64,000 bases of DNA from Enoplolaimus lenunculus (taxonomy: Eukaryota; Nematoda; Enoplea; Enoplida; Thoracostomopsidae), in NCBI GenBank assembly GCA_030248215.1, contig JASANG010002294.1, forward strand, positions 52,255-116,254, in the 5' to 3' direction. Below the pieces are notes generated by a model. That model made no database searches, was not told the origin of the DNA, and was given only the letters and a program-made list of their open reading frames with translations. A program made the translations under genes and the position numbers. Each line of letters begins with the position of its first letter. Position 1 is the first letter of the stretch. Positions 41,178-52,369 of the stretch are shown in pieces.

Positions 41178-41364
41178 AGCTTATGTCAAAATCAGGGGCG
41201 GAACGTTTTTCTGTGGGAAAGCAATCAATGTAAGCTTGAACTTTAGACACATTTTTGCTTAGGCTTAGGTTTAGGTGCAAGCTCATTCTTACGCTTAGGC
41301 GTTTAGTATTAGGAATATGCTTATACTACTGTTACTACTGCCCTGTGAACAGTGAATATTGCTT
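41178..41364 (+). mobile_element. A-family MITE, decayed ends
   Basis: AATCAGGGGCGGAACG, TTTTTCTGTGGGAAAGC, TTGCTTAGGCTTAGG, GGAATATGCTTATACTACTG. Ends resemble family A only loosely. Confidence 0.7.
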
Positions 41365-41447
41365 AATTTTTGTGAAAATATTCATTAAGAACACATATTT
41401 AGCATATGTGAACTGAAAATGAAAATCTCTGGAGAACGATGCCAAGT

Positions 41448-41590
41448 CAGACCCGTAGCCAGCTCACCTTGCTAGAGGGAGCTAAAAAAATTTTCACGAC
41501 GGACAGCCCAGGAATTTCGTTGACTTACAAGCAAGGTTTAAAACTTTCTCAGGGAGCTGAAACTTTTCCAGGGGGAACGGAAGCTTGTTT
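41448..41590 (+). mobile_element. D-family MITE, right end missing
   Basis: GACCCGTAGCCAGCTCACC, core GACTTACAAGCAAGGTTTAAA, then TTTTCCAGGGGGAACGG; no TACGGGC end. Confidence 0.7.
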
Positions 41591-41811
41591 CGCTGATTAA
41601 AATCGTGTTTCTTAACGATGTTTACCCCCGTTGAATTTTTGATAGTTTACACAGTTTGAAAGTTGAATTTCAGTTTCAACTGAATAAGTTGTTCAACTGA
41701 ACGAATATAAAACTGCCATTAAACAAGTGGTTGAAAACTTATACTTTCAACCAATACATTTTTGCAATTTCTGAAAAATTTCATTCTAAAAATTGACAAT
41801 AAATTAACGAA

Positions 41812-42090
41812 GGTTCCGGCTGGCACTATCACGGAATCTCGAAACAACTCTAGAACCAACGGAACCGGAAAAATGGGGTCACTCGGACACATAATATAGC
41901 AATGACCCCAAACGACAACTGTCATGAGGACCCTGATGAATGTTTTACGTAATAGTTCCGGCTGGAACTATCACGGAATCTCGAAACAACTCTAGAACCA
42001 ATGGAACCGGAAAATTTCGGTCACTCAGACACATAATATAGCAATGATCCCGTCATGAGGATCCTGATTCTGATGAACGTTTTAAGTAAA
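41812..42090. repeat. Tandem duplication of about 143 bp
   Basis: GTTCCGGCTGGCACTATCAC at 41812 and GTTCCGGCTGGAACTATCAC at 41955 each begin a unit with ATCTCGAAACAACTCTAGAA and GACACATAATATAGCAATGA. The copies differ at several bases and in length, so this is an older duplication. Confidence 0.88.
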
Positions 42091-42478
42091 TAATATTAAT
42101 ATTATATATCCTTTATTTGAACGTGTAATTTAGACTAATATTTTTATACTATCGTCTTTGCTAAATATTGCTCTAAAAATCAATATATCGTAAGACAGCA
42201 AATTGTTTCTACGGAAATTATCAATTGCAATTATTAAGAACGGTATTACAAAACCTAACCGGTCATGAAAAGGTCGGACGTGAACGATTGGAACTACCCA
42301 AGTTTAACTCAATCCATAATCTCCACTTGATTAAGGGCGACTATATGAGAACGGTTGCCTGGAGTGACTTGTTACGCGAAAGCTTAGGCTTAGGGCTAGG
42401 CTTAGCCCAAAAGTCTTGATTTTGTTTACGGTAAAGTTTACATTTCTGTTCAGGTCAAATTTCGTATTTTCGCCGCGA

Positions 42479-42621
42479 CACAGTCCCGTAGCCAGCTCAC
42501 CTTGCTAGGCGGGGGGGCTAAAAATTTGTCAGGAGGGGCATTCAAGGGTTTTGAATGAATTACAAGCAAGGTTGAAAATGTTCTAGGGGTCCAAACCATC
42601 CTTCCCCCTTAGCTACGGGCT
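42479..42621 (+). mobile_element. D-family MITE with perfect 8-bp target duplication
   Basis: CACAGTCCCGTAGCCAGC to TAGCTACGGGCT, flanked on both sides by CGCCGCGA. Core GAATTACAAGCAAGGTTGAAA. Confidence 0.9.
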
Positions 42622-42725
42622 CGCCGCGATATACCCGAAGTCATCTCTTTTGGCTAAAAATGTTGCCTCTAGAGAAAATGAGTTAAAAACGCAATTTAAA
42701 CATTGATAAGTGAATCTTAAGGTTT

Positions 42726-42838
42726 GCACTATACTCGCCGAGTGACACCAGATGCCGCCTTATGCCAAAAATTTTGCCTATATTTTGGTTAGCGACGCAT
42801 AGCGGCGTACGGCAAAGTAAAGTATAGCGTAACCCTAA
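42726..42838. mobile_element. G-like element, short
   Basis: GCACTATACTCGCCGAGTGAC at the left and AAAGTATAGCGTAACCCTAAC at the right; GCGGCGTACGG and ATGCCGCCTTATGCC inside. A related half copy is near 48000-48090. Confidence 0.55.
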
Positions 42839-43078
42839 CACTGAATCGGGTACAACTGGATCCATAGCGCATGTTAAACCAAATTTCCATAATCATTTCA
42901 TTCAAGACTGATTTTACTCCGTTTAAATGAAATCGATCCAGAGACAAGTCAGATTTGAATCCGATCGGATCCGAAGCGAGAATGATAGATTGAACGGGAA
43001 CTAAAGCCATCACCTAGAAATATTTTGCCCTCCCAATAACAAACTATTTAAGCTCGTTTGTAAGCCAATCTACATCAC

Positions 43079-43221
43079 GGTCCATGTTAAGATTAACGCA
43101 GGCGGAACGTTTTTCTGCGGGACTGCAATAGAGTATTAACTTAAGCAATAAACTAATTTTTTTTGCATAGGCTTGAGCTTAGGCTTAGGTTTACATATAA
43201 ATTCATCCGTACGCTTAGGCT
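43079..43221 (+). mobile_element. A-family MITE cut short by a minisatellite
   Basis: GGTCCATGTTAAGATTAACG, GGAACGTTTTTCTGCGGGAC, CTTAGGCTTAGG, then the sequence changes at 43222 to an unrelated purine-rich repeat. The right half of A is absent. Confidence 0.78.
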
Positions 43222-43234
43222 GGTGACCACCGAA

Positions 43235-43560
43235 AACCCAAACTTCCGGGCGCGCCCCAGAGTACAATGGGAGGTGAAAACCAGAACCGAAGGTGAAAAC
43301 CAGGAGGTAAAAGCCAGATCCAAAGGTTAAAACCAGAGCCGGAGATAAAAACCAGAGCCGGAGATGAACAACAGAACCGGAGTTGCATACCACAGAGCTT
43401 GAGCTGAAAACCAAGCGGCAAAAACCAGAACTAGAGGTGAAAACCAGGGCCGGAGGCGACAACCAAAGCCAGAGATGAAACCGACACAACCGCAAGACAA
43501 ACCCAGACCCAGCGATAAAAACCGGAGCCGGAAATGAAAACCACATAACCGGAGATGAAC
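43235..43560. repeat. Purine-rich degenerate tandem repeat
   Basis: Irregular units of about 18-22 bp on AAACCAGARCCGGAGATG / GGTGAAAACCAG. The purine-rich plus strand leaves long open frames on the minus strand (Phe/Ser/Gly/Leu-rich), which I regard as non-coding. Confidence 0.85.
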
Positions 43561-43570
43561 ACAGCTTTGC

Positions 43571-44685
43571 GTGCGAGCCGAAAGCAAGCATCCGGTTGTG
43601 TATCAGCGCTACGCCCATGCTCCCGGCACGTTCGAACCGTTCCAGATTTAATAATCTAAAAGCAGCATGGAAACAAACGACAAAATTTTCAATATCAAAA
43701 TATCAAATATTATGATATGAGCCGGCGGTTGCGGTCGCTTGTACGCGTCCGGTTTGAAGCTGAGGCTCGCTCGATGCAAAAACCTGGCTCGCGAGTTCAC
43801 AAAAGGATTGAAAAGTTAATTAAATTTTGCAAAACGTACACACGAACACACCGGTCGACTCGTCTGCTTTGACTTTTAAACAACAGCCAGTGAAATGCAA
43901 AAATGTTAGCATCGGAGCAAGCTACAGTGGCGTCCGGCCCAAAATTATTCCACAGTGGGAACCCCTTTGCGATAATCAAAATAGTTTTTCAATTTTTTAC
44001 TCAAAATTCTCTTGCGGTGGGGGGTCCATTGTTGGGGTGAGGCCCCCCTCAAATGGAGGCTATCGAGAGTGACTGCTCACGTCGTGTACAATACCTCGTA
44101 GTCGTGGCGTACAAATATTGCCGCTGCTGTTGAAGACGGTCCTTGGGGGAATTTAACCTCTGCCGGTAAAAAGAGATAGAACTTGTGCGATCAACAAAAA
44201 TGGAGGGGCTCAAGATGTGTGATTAGGGTGGCGAATCTAGAAAATGTCGATGAGGCATTATATAAAGATGGATTTTGACAAATTTCAGCCATCTGTCAAT
44301 GACGGTAGCGCGCCATATTTCGAATTTCCCGCCAAAAATTGCGATTAAATGGTGTAAAGTTGCGTCAAATGTCCAATGTCGAGAGATTTCGACAATTCAG
44401 CGAGTGGAACAGCCTTTAACGGCATATCCGTTATTGTCAGGCGGGTGGTCGGAACCGTTATTGTGCTTTGAGCTTAAAACTTTGCGGTTTTTAAGGCGTA
44501 TTTTTAGCAAATTTTTCTGTCAATATTTTCAAACACACCAATTAACTATTTAAGTTGTAGTTTATCCACATTTAATTTCAGCAATTTAGCTAGAAAACTC
44601 ATTTTAAGCTTCACATAAACCATTAACTCGCAAATGTGACAAAGCCTGCAATAGATAGATCCGGCCATCGGCAGATTCTCTCCCC
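43571..44685. other. Intergenic, no gene recognised
   Basis: Moderate GC. An open stretch at 44275-44553 has no start context, splice support or motif. A GGTGGGGGGTCCATTG stretch near 44017 is unusual but unexplained. Confidence 0.35.
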
Positions 44686-44843
44686 AGGGTTGCGCTATAC
44701 TTGGCGTCCGGCGTCTTCCGTCACCGTGCGTCACTCGTGCCGCGCCGTCCTACGGGTGACGCACGGGTGATGGACGACGCCGGACTGTACCGTGCTGGTG
44801 ACGGACGGCGTCGCACGTACCAACAGATGTATAGCGCAACCCT
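44686..44843. mobile_element. G-family MITE, near-intact
   Basis: AGGGTTGCGCTATACTTGG to TGTATAGCGCAACCCT, perfect inverse over 14 bp. GC-rich body with GTCACC/GGTGAC and GTCCGGC/GCCGGAC alternation. Confidence 0.88.
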
Positions 44844-44870
44844 AATGCTTATAACTTTAAGTTATCTTTA

Positions 44871-45059
44871 AGGGTTGCGCTATACTTGTCGTAAGCGCCG
44901 GCCGTCAGCTGTCCATCACCCGTCCGGCACCGTCAGTCATCCGTAGAGCTCTGTTCGTCACCATACGGTATCGTACGTGAGTAATTGGTAGACGATACGG
45001 TGCAACGTGATGCGCGGTGACGGACGGCATTAAAAAATTTAACAGTATAGCGCAACCCT
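44871..45059. mobile_element. G-family MITE, near-intact
   Basis: AGGGTTGCGCTATACTTGTC to ACAGTATAGCGCAACCCT. Core ACGGTATCGTACGTGAG against TAGACGATACGG. Only 27 bp from the previous G element, same orientation. Confidence 0.88.
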
Positions 45060-45209
45060 AAATCTAATAAACAATATTCATGGAAATACTCTAAAGCCTG
45101 ATTTATGACACATTTTGGTGCCCGACCGAATTTTATAATGTAAACAGCGCCAAAAAAGTGCCGTTTTTCATCATCCCGCCGCGAATTTCGCTTAACCCAT
45201 ACGCTCATG

Positions 45210-45452
45210 GAGGTACACTATGAACAACTAAATATAAATGATATACGAGCAATACAGACACAGTGAACAGTGTTTACCAATTCTAACATATATGCGCAGT
45301 GTAAAATCTCTACAAGACGTGACTACCACTCCCGCTCAAGCGTCAAGCTGCTACAGCTTAGTGGTTATCGTACTTGTTGTTTCTTACCCGTGAGACTGGA
45401 ATTCGAATCGTACCATGAAATTACTGAAAATATTCTTGTGAGAAAGAGTTAA
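45210..45452. mobile_element. M-family (piggyBac-like) element with tRNA-like core
   Basis: Right end GTGAGAAAGAGTTAA. At 45346-45412 a tRNA-like stretch reads CTACAGCTTAGTGGTTATC (A-box-like) and GACTGGAATTCGAATCG (B-box-like). The left boundary is uncertain. Confidence 0.6.
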
Positions 45453-45721
45453 TATACGTCTTCTGCAAACCTGATATAAATACGCCACTGAGCATGGTGT
45501 TGCTATGATAGAAATGACCTATATTTTCAGTTCAGAGAACTTTTACAGTTGTATCTAATTTATTTAACGCAGTAGACCTTTAAATGTCAATATAATTCAT
45601 AATTGGTTAGCGACAACTTTGATGTTTTAAAACGTACCAATCACCCAAACTCTGTCGGAAAATTTAAAATTTTCAGACAACATTTACTCAAAAGTCTACA
45701 CACAATTTCAACTCAAACCCA

Positions 45722-45892
45722 TGCCAGTACCTTGCTCATCCTGCTTGGTTAAGCGGTCGAAAACAAATTTCAGGAATGGCATACAACGGTTTTCGATGGC
45801 GTACAAGCAAGATTAAAAAAAATTTTAGAAGGGGTGCAAAAAATTTCCAAGTGAGTGAACCCCTGAACCCCCTCTCTGGCTACGGGCCCGCT
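45722..45892 (+). mobile_element. D-family MITE, decayed left end
   Basis: ACCTTGCTCATCCTGCTTGG, CATACAACGGTTTTCGATGG, TACAAGCAAGATTAAAA, ending CTCTGGCTACGGGCCCGC. Confidence 0.72.
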
Positions 45893-46204
45893 AACAGCCA
45901 AACGTGCAGCATGAGATGAGGTCAGCGATAGCGTGCACCAGTGCAATTTTTTCGTATGTATATAAATATTAAACAAAGTACATTTTAGTAACAAAATCTA
46001 TATAAATGTATACATCCAGTGCGACAACTCTCAAATTAAAATTCGAACTCAAACCCATAGCCCCAGAGCAGAAATTAAAAACAGAAACCATTTCAACGTA
46101 CAGCCTTGCTGTTCCTGCCCAACCTTGGCAAACAGACTCATTTCTTGGCTCGAAACGGCGCCGCATATGAAAAAATGTTTTGTTTAAATACCAATTATGA
46201 TGCG

Positions 46205-46535
46205 GTGTTTTGAGTGAATTCGACCGCGTTGCGCGCCGTTCGTTACCGTCCGGCGCCGTCCGTCACTGTTCGTTACAATACGGTATCATACGTGTATAAT
46301 TTGCGTACAATAACGCACAGTGACGGACGACGCCGTACGGGTGATGCACGGTGACGGACGGCGCCGTGCGAGTGACGCACGGTGACGGACGACGCCTTAC
46401 GTGTGACGCACGGTGACGGACGGCGCCGTACGAGTGACGCACGGTGACGGACGACGCCTTACGTGTGACGCACGGTGACGGACGGCGCCGTACGAGTGAC
46501 GCACGGTGACGGACGGCGCCGCACGACGAGTATAA
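46205..46535. mobile_element. G-family element with internal 31-bp amplification
   Basis: The left part has CCGTTCGTTACCGTCCGG and ACGGTATCATACGTG. From about 46318 to 46520 the unit GTGACGGACGGCGCCG + TACGAGTGACGCACG repeats about six to seven times with two alternating variants (GACGCCTTACGTGTG and GGCGCCGTACGAGTG). Ends GCACGACGAGTATAAGC. Confidence 0.85.
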
Positions 46536-46704
46536 GCATCACAGTTAGTCGAAGCTTCTTCTGAGAACTGAAAAATATTTTTTGTTCTACCGAAATTACT
46601 ATGACCATCTGTCATTAGATTTAAGGCCTGAGACAATTAGAAACATATTTGTATAGATATATACATATATGTTTTTATTTTCGCCAAAGAATTTTATGAC
46701 AAAA

Positions 46705-46915
46705 CCAGAACAACAGAACTTTTGCCGGCTTTTAAAAGGCTCGCAGCCAGACGAGCCAAACTGCTCAACCACCTGCGAGGAAAGTTTGTGCCCCTCCTTG
46801 GAAAATTTCAACCTCACTTATAATTTACCACAGGAACCCTTGTATGTCCCTCCTAAATAATTTTTGCCTCCCCCCTAGCGCTAGCAACGGTAAACTGGCT
46901 AGTAGCTAAACGCAT
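46705..46915 (-). mobile_element. D-family MITE, reverse, diverged
   Basis: GGCTCGCAGCCAGACGAGCC, GAAAATTTCAACCTCACTTA, CAGGAACCCTTGTATGTCC, ending in AACTGGCTAGTAGC. Confidence 0.65.
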
Positions 46916-47424
46916 AGACTTTCATTTACTGAATCGCAGAGTCAATAAAACTTTTCGCTCGTTCGCTTGCAAAAAAAGTCTAAATGAAATTTACCCCACC
47001 CGACAAAAAAATCCTAGCTAGAAATCTGGTGTTATCTGCAAATTTTGGCAAAATCCACAGGCAAACAACACCTCGATTCCTTTAAATCTTACTCATAACC
47101 TAAGCATAAACCTTTGCCAGATCTGGCAATATATATTAGAACAATTTGTGTGTATATATACATATCAACGTTATCCACACGAACCGTGTATACTTAGTAA
47201 TAGGTTTCAATCAAACAAACCTTATGTATATATATGAACCTAAACTGTGGGCCCTTGTTTGGTCATAGGCTCGAAGTAATGGTGTCGTACCTAAAAGAAG
47301 CAGTGTTTGTTACTCGAAGCATGAAACCGGTACGCTTTAAATGACAGGCTACAGGTTTACAGGGGCCAATGTTCACTTTTAACGATGCCATCATAGCTTA
47401 AACGCTTATAAAAGCCTAAATCGT

Positions 47425-47592
47425 ACGCCGGTAATCGGCTCACATTGCTAGAGGGACTAAACATAATTAGACGGAGTATACTTGGGTTTTCGATGACGTA
47501 CTAGCAAGGTTGAAAATTTTCTAGAAGCGAAGCAATATTCTTCTTCCACAGGGGCTGAGTACCCGTGGCCCTCGTTAACTACGGACACGCAA
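47425..47592 (+). mobile_element. D-family MITE, diverged
   Basis: CGTACGCCGGTAATCGGCTC, CATTGCTAGAGGGACTAAA, GATGACGTACTAGCAAGGTTG, ending CGTTAACTACGGACACG. Confidence 0.65.
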
Positions 47593-48104
47593 AGCATGTT
47601 CGTAAATTTTAAGCCGAATGGGCGTTTATCAACCTGTTTTAGAATTTAATTTAAGAAAAACACTAAAAAAAGCTATGAAAGAAACAGAAAACTATAAGAA
47701 ACACAAAACCACCACTAAAAATCATGAGAAAGAATTTAGTTTGAAAATTTAAATTTTTTTCGGTGATGACCAAAAATTGACCGAGGCCGAGATTTTTCTT
47801 GGCCGGTCTGGGGTAGTCAGGTCTTTATTTTTCGGTCTCGGTTTTTAACCGTGACCTCCGATCCCTGGTGCGCTTTGCATTGCAAAAAATTTCAGCACTG
47901 CTGGACCGGTGGGAAGATACATCCCCTCGGCTGTTTTAGTCACTAAATTGGTAATAGATTAGTATTTTTGCTTAATATAACACAATTCATACCAAATATA
48001 TTTTGCCTATATTTTTGTTAGTAACGCACATCGGCGCGACGTAGAGGCCGACACCGTAAATTATAGTGCAACCCTAAGACATATCAATCAGCGGGGCACG
48101 CCGG

Positions 48105-48195
48105 CCCATAGCCAGTGGGTGCCTGGGACGCTCAGCCCCTTGGAAAATTTTCAACCTTATTTGTAAGTCATCCAAAACCATAATCCGCGTTGAAT
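48105..48195 (-). mobile_element. D-family fragment
   Basis: GGCCCATAGCCAGTGGG, then TTGGAAAATTTTCAACC and TTATTTGTAAGTCATCC. Half an element. Confidence 0.55.
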
Positions 48196-48199
48196 TACG

Positions 48200-48346
48200 C
48201 AGAACTGGTTAGCCTAGCCACTGTCAAGCTAATATAGCTGAGTGGTGACGGTAAATGCGTTCTACTCCCGTATCCGAGATTTCAATTCTAGCATAAAGTA
48301 GGTTTCTGATGAAATAGAACTATATTCGTGTAAAGACAACTGTTAA
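48200..48346 (+). mobile_element. M-family fragment with tRNA-like core
   Basis: A tRNA-like stretch at 48222-48293 (ATAGCTGAGTGGTGACGG, GATTTCAATTCTAGC) is followed by AAAGTAGGTTTC, GAAATAGAACTATATTCGTG and GTTAA, in the same order as M1 on the minus strand at 52672-52941. Confidence 0.6.
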
Positions 48347-48839
48347 GCATCACCAGAAAGTCAAATGCATAATAGCCAAAAGATCCAAGACACGTAACAA
48401 AAAGAAAATAAGCGCATAACCCTAAACCCTGTCCAACATATACACAAATATCAAATCTGATTCGCGTTTTTCGACTACGATTCGAAAAAATATACTTAAA
48501 GCTTTGTACACAAGACTTCGTCACACAGACAGTTTATAACAATTATGCAAATCACACGCAATAAAGCCTAAACCTAAGCCTAAACCTAAAATCAATGAAA
48601 TCGATCCGAGTGGTCGTCTAAACAAACGCAACCGGTCTGTTTAGATTTGCGTTAAGCACGTCATAAACGAAGAAAAATCTTAACGAACGCACACTTTATC
48701 TGGCTGTTCGCTGTCGAAATTCCAATATATTCACATTAAACAGCAGTAAACATACACACACGTAGAACGCGGTCAGGGCTTGAAAGCTAATCTAAACAAC
48801 CCAACGCGTGTGGACATAACACTAACCTAAAAATGGACC

Positions 48840-49340
48840 TAAATAAACATATACATACATACATACACATATTAATATGTGCCGTTAATATACTTAACAC
48901 ATACAAACGTACATACATACACATATTTATACACAATGCACTCATATACACATATGTGCAAACACATGTATGTAAAGATATAATGCACTGAAATACACGT
49001 ATTTACTTACACTTGGGTGTATTAATATACACACCCAAATACACACATACATTTATAACAAGCTTACATATACATATATAAATATATACATGAAACTGTG
49101 TCGAACAGTATCAATCTACATATACACATAAACACCCACACACGTGAATTCACGTGTGTGCAAGCACATACACAAACGCACGAGTTCACGTGAGTAACGC
49201 ATATATTTAATATATCTGTATGTGTTTATATTTGAACACATAGATACACGCCGACAACACACACATACACACGCGAGTTCACGCGTGTACGTGAGTGGTT
49301 ATGCGTTATTTAGTATTTATGTATATTTATTTATATTTTA
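48840..49340. repeat. CA/TA-rich microsatellite tract with CACGTG palindromes
   Basis: Dense (CATA)n, (CACA)n and TATATA. Embedded are palindromes such as CACACGTGAATTCACGTGTG at about 49140 and ACGCGAGTTCACGCGT near 49270. The open stretch 49222-49686 crosses this tract and has no coding character. Confidence 0.85.
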
Positions 49341-49504
49341 TATTGTAGTCGTCAAAATGAGTAATAGTATGTGTAATTATTATGTTTATGTGTTTATAAC
49401 ACGCGTGCATTATGCGATACGTGTGTGTAAACGCGTGTGGATGTATACAGAATATACACAAACAAACATATTAAAACACAAAGCACGTGCGCACTGTAGT
49501 CTTA

Positions 49505-49605
49505 GAGGACGAGCCAGCCAGGGGAACAAGGGACTGCAGTGCGCACTGTGGACTATGAAGGACGAGCCAGCCAGGGGATCAAGGGACTGGACTGCAGTCC
49601 AAATT
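49505..49605. repeat. 52-bp tandem duplication
   Basis: GGACGAGCCAGCCAGGGGAA at 49508 and GGACGAGCCAGCCAGGGGAT at 49560, each followed by CAAGGGACTG and GCAGTSC motifs. Confidence 0.85.
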
Positions 49606-49796
49606 ACATTTAAAAATTTGAGCAGATTGGCTTGGGCAGAATTTATTTTAATTTTCGAGTTATCGCCTTTGATTAATTTGATATAAACTTACTGACTCGT
49701 GTGGTCAAAAAACTTCTTTGTGCAATATTCGGTCGACAACAATTAGTCTGAATTTTCCGACACGCCTATATTCCGCGCAACATGCTAATAAGTAGG

Positions 49797-50153
49797 GAGC
49801 AACGGGAATTCCGGTTCCGGGTTCCGGTAGGGAAGCCAGGTATTTTTCGCTATTTGGTTCTGGTAATAAATGTTATATTTTTTCACAGTAATTTTCTGGC
49901 ATTGTCACTATTGAAATTTTTTCTCATTTGAAAATTTAAGAAAAATTGGCATATTAATATCCTACTAAACTTATTTATATAAAATTGTCTGAGCATGTAT
50001 TGCCAAATCATACGTTTCCCAGCTACTGCATTTTGTTTCAGGATTTTGTATTCTAAATGGTGTGTTTACACATAGGGAAGTGTCTTATGTTTCCGGGTTC
50101 CGACATTTTTTAACTTTCCCGTTCCGGGAATTTATAATTCTGGTTGCACCCTG
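49797..50153. mobile_element. F-family MITE, left end decayed
   Basis: CGGGAATTCCGGTTCCGGG at the left, TTCTGGTTGCACCCTG at the right. The AT-rich centre is shared with 62942 onward (GTATTGCCAAAT, GTGTGTTTACA). Confidence 0.72.
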
Positions 50154-50912
50154 GCTATGTCAGGGCATTAAAATTCAGAACTGTTACGCATCGGCTTTCG
50201 TATGACTCACATGATTCGAAATTTTATTAACAGAACCAAAGTTTTTTTATTCCGCTGTAGCAGCAGATCCAGAAAACTTTTACGGGCGCGTGTTTATTGG
50301 CAAAAAGTTATGAAACACAATTTTTACTGTATGTTGTGCCAATTTGTTGAGGGACAAAAATTGTAATCTATGAACCTTTTTTTGCCATTTTATTACAAAG
50401 CATTTTTCAACTTGGGGGGGCGGGGCGTACGCCATTTGGATCCGCCAGTGGCTTCGAATTCAATTCACAAAAACAAATCCTGGCTACGCTTCTGAAAGAT
50501 GGATATATTCTGTAAGGTGTGTGTCATACATGGATGTATTCTAAGATATGTGTATTGTGTGTGTGTTGTGTTCCAACTTCTATGTGGGTCATTTCATGTG
50601 TGCCTAGTAGGTGTTCTCCAGGGACACTAATACCGTCTGACGACCTTTGGTTCGTTTATATATAATGGTCAATCATCAAACGGGCCGATATATACCTAGT
50701 TTAAATGGTACACAAAGTATTATATCAAAACAAGCCTGTATTTTTCACTTGCCGACGATCTTAAAACAGTTTTGCAGGGTTCGTCGCCGACAAACGGAGT
50801 CAAGGTGGTGTGGCCCTTTTAAAAAAGTTTTCTTGTCCCCGAAAAAGTTTTTTTTGTCCCAGGTTGTAAATAACATGCGCAGAAGCTTTACAAGTTTAAG
50901 TCGGCAATTTTC

Positions 50913-51733
50913 GGCCAATGTAGGTTCGAACACGGGCAGAACAGCAAGCATATCCCTAAGCCTAAAAGCCTAAAGCATAAAAATGAGCTAATACCTAAGT
51001 AGCCCAAGCAAAAAAATTAGGCTAAAGCTTAAGCTTATTCTATTCCAAACCAACAGAGAAACGTTCAGCGTCTTGTAAGCAGCCCAACCTTAAGCCTGTG
51101 CAAAAAAATTAGTCTAAAGCTTAAGCTTACTCTATTCCAAACCAACAGAGAAACGTTCAGCGTCTTGTAAGCAGCCCAACCTTAAGCCTGTGCAAAAAAT
51201 TAGGCTAAAGCTTAAGCTTATTCTATTCCAAACCAACAGAGAAACGTTCAGCGTCTTGTAAGCAGCCCAACCTTAAGCCTGTGCAAAAAAATTAGGCTAA
51301 AGCTTAAGCTTATTCTATTCCAAACCAACAGAGAAACGTTCAGCGTCTTGTAAGCAGCCCAACCTTAAGCCTGTGCAAAAAAATTAGTCTAAAGCTTAAG
51401 CTTACTCTATTCCAAACCCACAGAGAAACGTTCCGCGTCTTGTAAGCAGCCCAACCTTAAGCCTGTGCAAAAAAATTAGTCTAAAGCTTAAGCTTACTCT
51501 ATTCCAAACCCACAGAGAAACGTTCCGCGTCTTGTAAGCAGCCCAACCTTAAGCCTGTGCAAAAAAATTAGGCTAAAGCTTAAGCTTATTCTATTCCAAA
51601 CCAACAGAGAAACGTTCAGCGTCTTGTAAGCAGCCCAACCTTAAGCCTGTGCAAAAAAATTAGTCTAAAGCTTAAGCTTACTCTATTCCAAACCCACAGA
51701 GAAACGTTCCGCGTCTTGTATTTTACATGGTCC
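50913..51733 (-). mobile_element. A-family MITE with a 92-bp internal tandem amplification
   Basis: Left end GGCCAATGTAGGTTCG, right end TTTTACATGGTCC, flanks CAATTTTC / CAAATTTC (7 of 8). About eight copies of a 91-92-bp unit lie between 51003 and 51720. The unit carries AAAAAATTAGNCTAAAG, the palindrome AAGCTTAAGCTT, CAGAGAAACGTTCMGCG and CCCAACCTTAAGCCTGTGC. Copies differ at a few diagnostic sites (AACCAACAG/AACCCACAG, GTTCAG/GTTCCG). Confidence 0.95.
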
Positions 51734-52180
51734 CAAATTTCGAACGATAACAACGACGCGGTTTGTCGTTTAGCTGGCGCTGAAACGTCAAGGGGGGCTA
51801 AAAGGTGCCTCGACCAATCAAAATAAGATTTGCAGATCCCCTACAAAATGGAATGGCCCGGTATGCAAATCTATTCGACACACACATATATATACATACA
51901 TATATATATATAAACCGTCAATTTTTAATCAAACCATTGCACAGGACATTTTAAATGTACAGTCAAGGGCTGAAGAGCCATTGGGCCTTCAGCCCAAATT
52001 CCAGACGGACCGTCTCGAATTTAGGACCCTCGACAACAAAATACAAAAAATTTTGGTTTATATGTTTTATGTTATATTCTTTCAAACTCTCCGTGGGCGT
52101 GGGACGCCAGTCTTTAAGACAGTTTCAGGATGATGTTCACCTGTAGAAGAGTGTGCAACTGAAGAGTGCATGGCACAAAG

Positions 52181-52369
52181 TGTACCAACACTTGTTGCGT
52201 TTTTGCTCGACCCCCCAGATTGGGAGGGGGTAGTCACCATTTAATCAACATAGTAAACATATCAGAAGAATATAATCAGAGCTACGTTAGCTAAAATAAA
52301 AATATGGGTTCACCGTACCCCCCTCCAAATAAAGGTGGCAGGCCAAAAACGCAACGTGCGCTGGGTACA
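52181..52369. mobile_element. H-family MITE
   Basis: TGTACCAACACTTGTTGCG to GTGCGCTGGGTACA, with CCCCCAGATTGGGAGGGGG and CCCCCCTCCAAATAAAGG. The flanks again carry GTGTGCAACT and AGTTGCGCACTCTTGT. Confidence 0.8.

Noticed and set aside
43136-43618. 160-residue minus-strand frame with Phe/Ser/Gly/Leu repeats
   Set aside because: Runs across an A element fragment and a purine-rich tandem repeat; no splice sites or conserved motif.
49222-49686. 154-residue plus-strand frame
   Set aside because: Reads through CA/TA microsatellite and a 52-bp duplication; composition is Tyr/His/Val simple sequence.
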